Of a stretch of DNA of 6,353 nucleotides, positions 5,969 through 6,353 are shown piece after piece (positions within the stretch are counted from its first letter, which is position 1; each line of letters starts with the position of its first letter). The DNA is from an uncultured bacterium (GTDB lineage Bacteria > Armatimonadota > UBA5829 > DSUL01). The notes beneath the pieces were generated by a model. The model did not search any database. It saw nothing but the letters and a program-made list of their open reading frames with translations, and was not told where the DNA came from. The translations under genes were made by a program, and so were the position numbers. The stretch spans positions 1-6,353 of the forward strand of contig CALCJH010000386.1 in NCBI GenBank assembly GCA_937967775.1, in the 5' to 3' direction.

Positions 5969-6353
5969 TCAGCCGACCTGCAGCCGCGCAATCAGCGCGT
6001 CGGTCATCTCGCGGGTTCCTGCCGTGCCTCCCAGGTCGGGTGTCAGCGATTCTCCGTCGCGCAGCAGGCTCAGGACGGCCGCGTTCAGCCGATCGGCCGC
6101 GTTCTTCTCGCCGATATGCTCCAGCATCAACCGCGCGGAAAGGATCAGCCCCAGGGGATTGGCCAGATTCTTCCCCGCGATATCCGGGGCGCTGCCGTGG
6201 ACGGCCTCGAACATTACGGTCTTCTTCCCGTAGTTGGCGCCGGGCACCACGCCCACCCCGCCGACGAGCCCCGAGCAGAGCTCCGAGACGATGTCCCCGT
6301 ACAGATTCTCCATCAGGAGGACGTCGAAGCGGGTGGGATCCACCACGAGCTGC
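5969..6353 (-). CDS. Isocitrate/isopropylmalate dehydrogenase family protein (NAD-type, likely isocitrate dehydrogenase), C-terminal part
   Basis: The 5' end lies beyond the right edge; about 128 C-terminal residues of a usual 330-360 are present. The family performs NAD(P)-dependent oxidative decarboxylation of isocitrate (TCA cycle), 3-isopropylmalate (leucine) or homoisocitrate. Visible motifs are VDPTRFDVLLMENLYGDI (metal-binding Asp in GDI), GLVGGVGVVPGANYG, FEAVHGSAPDIAGK and LTPDLGGTAGTREMTDAL. The Asp-Ile pair in HGSAPDIAG is the known marker of NAD preference; NADP enzymes such as E. coli Icd have Lys-Tyr. FEAVHGS and the tail from LEHIGEKNAADRL onward look more like NAD-isocitrate dehydrogenase than LeuB, which usually has FEPVHGS. 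The substrate-defining residues lie outside the window, so leuB is not excluded. The second metal Asp (GDxxSD in relatives) is Glu here (codon at 6283-6281). The GTG at 6344-6346 is internal, since the reading frame and homology continue upstream (QLV) to the edge. Confidence 0.93.
   Translation of the reverse strand, partial: QLVVDPTRFDVLLMENLYGDIVSELCSGLVGGVGVVPGANYGKKTVMFEAVHGSAPDIAGKNLANPLGLILSARLMLEHIGEKNAADRLNAAVLSLLRDGESLTPDLGGTAGTREMTDALIARLQVG

Overview
This is a GC-rich bacterial window with four clear protein genes and one gene fragment. It holds no RNA genes, mobile elements, CRISPR array or phage genes. The combination of a lysosomal-type sulfatase, a PEP-CTERM secreted protein and a multidomain Ig-like secreted protein suggests a Gram-negative environmental bacterium with exosortase-type sorting, for example Armatimonadota or the Planctomycetota/Verrucomicrobiota side. 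That placement is an inference from gene content and the style of the PEP-CTERM tail; no marker gene fixes it.

Layout, left to right. Positions 1-911 (+) encode the C-terminal part of a type I sulfatase; its catalytic N-terminus lies off the window and its frame is broken by an apparent single missing C in a short C-run near 190. Positions 1047-2168 (+) encode a complete cyclopropane-fatty-acyl-phospholipid synthase (Cfa) with all the known active-site residues. A strong stem with a T-run (about 2187-2224) separates it from a convergent 233-aa PEP-CTERM protein (2259-2960, -). A 265-bp divergent intergenic region follows. Next is an 882-aa exported protein (3226-5874, +): signal peptide, an unrecognised N-terminal domain, two invasin/Big_1-like Ig domains, a carboxypeptidase-regulatory-like domain and a 340-residue helical C-terminal region of unknown function. 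The right edge (5969-6353, -) carries the C-terminal third of an NAD-type isocitrate/isopropylmalate dehydrogenase, which looks more like isocitrate dehydrogenase.

The genes do not form one obvious operon or pathway. The sulfatase (polysaccharide desulfation), the PEP-CTERM protein and the Ig-domain protein all act outside the cytoplasm. Cfa modifies membrane lipids and the dehydrogenase belongs to central or amino-acid metabolism. Each gene from cfa onward has its own clear Shine-Dalgarno site or convergent terminator, which suggests independent transcription. I see no convincing new multi-gene system. The most unusual items are the two unassigned ends of the 882-aa protein, the sulfatase frameshift, a hairpin abutting the 882-aa gene's ribosome site, and an Asp-to-Glu change at a metal-binding position in the dehydrogenase.
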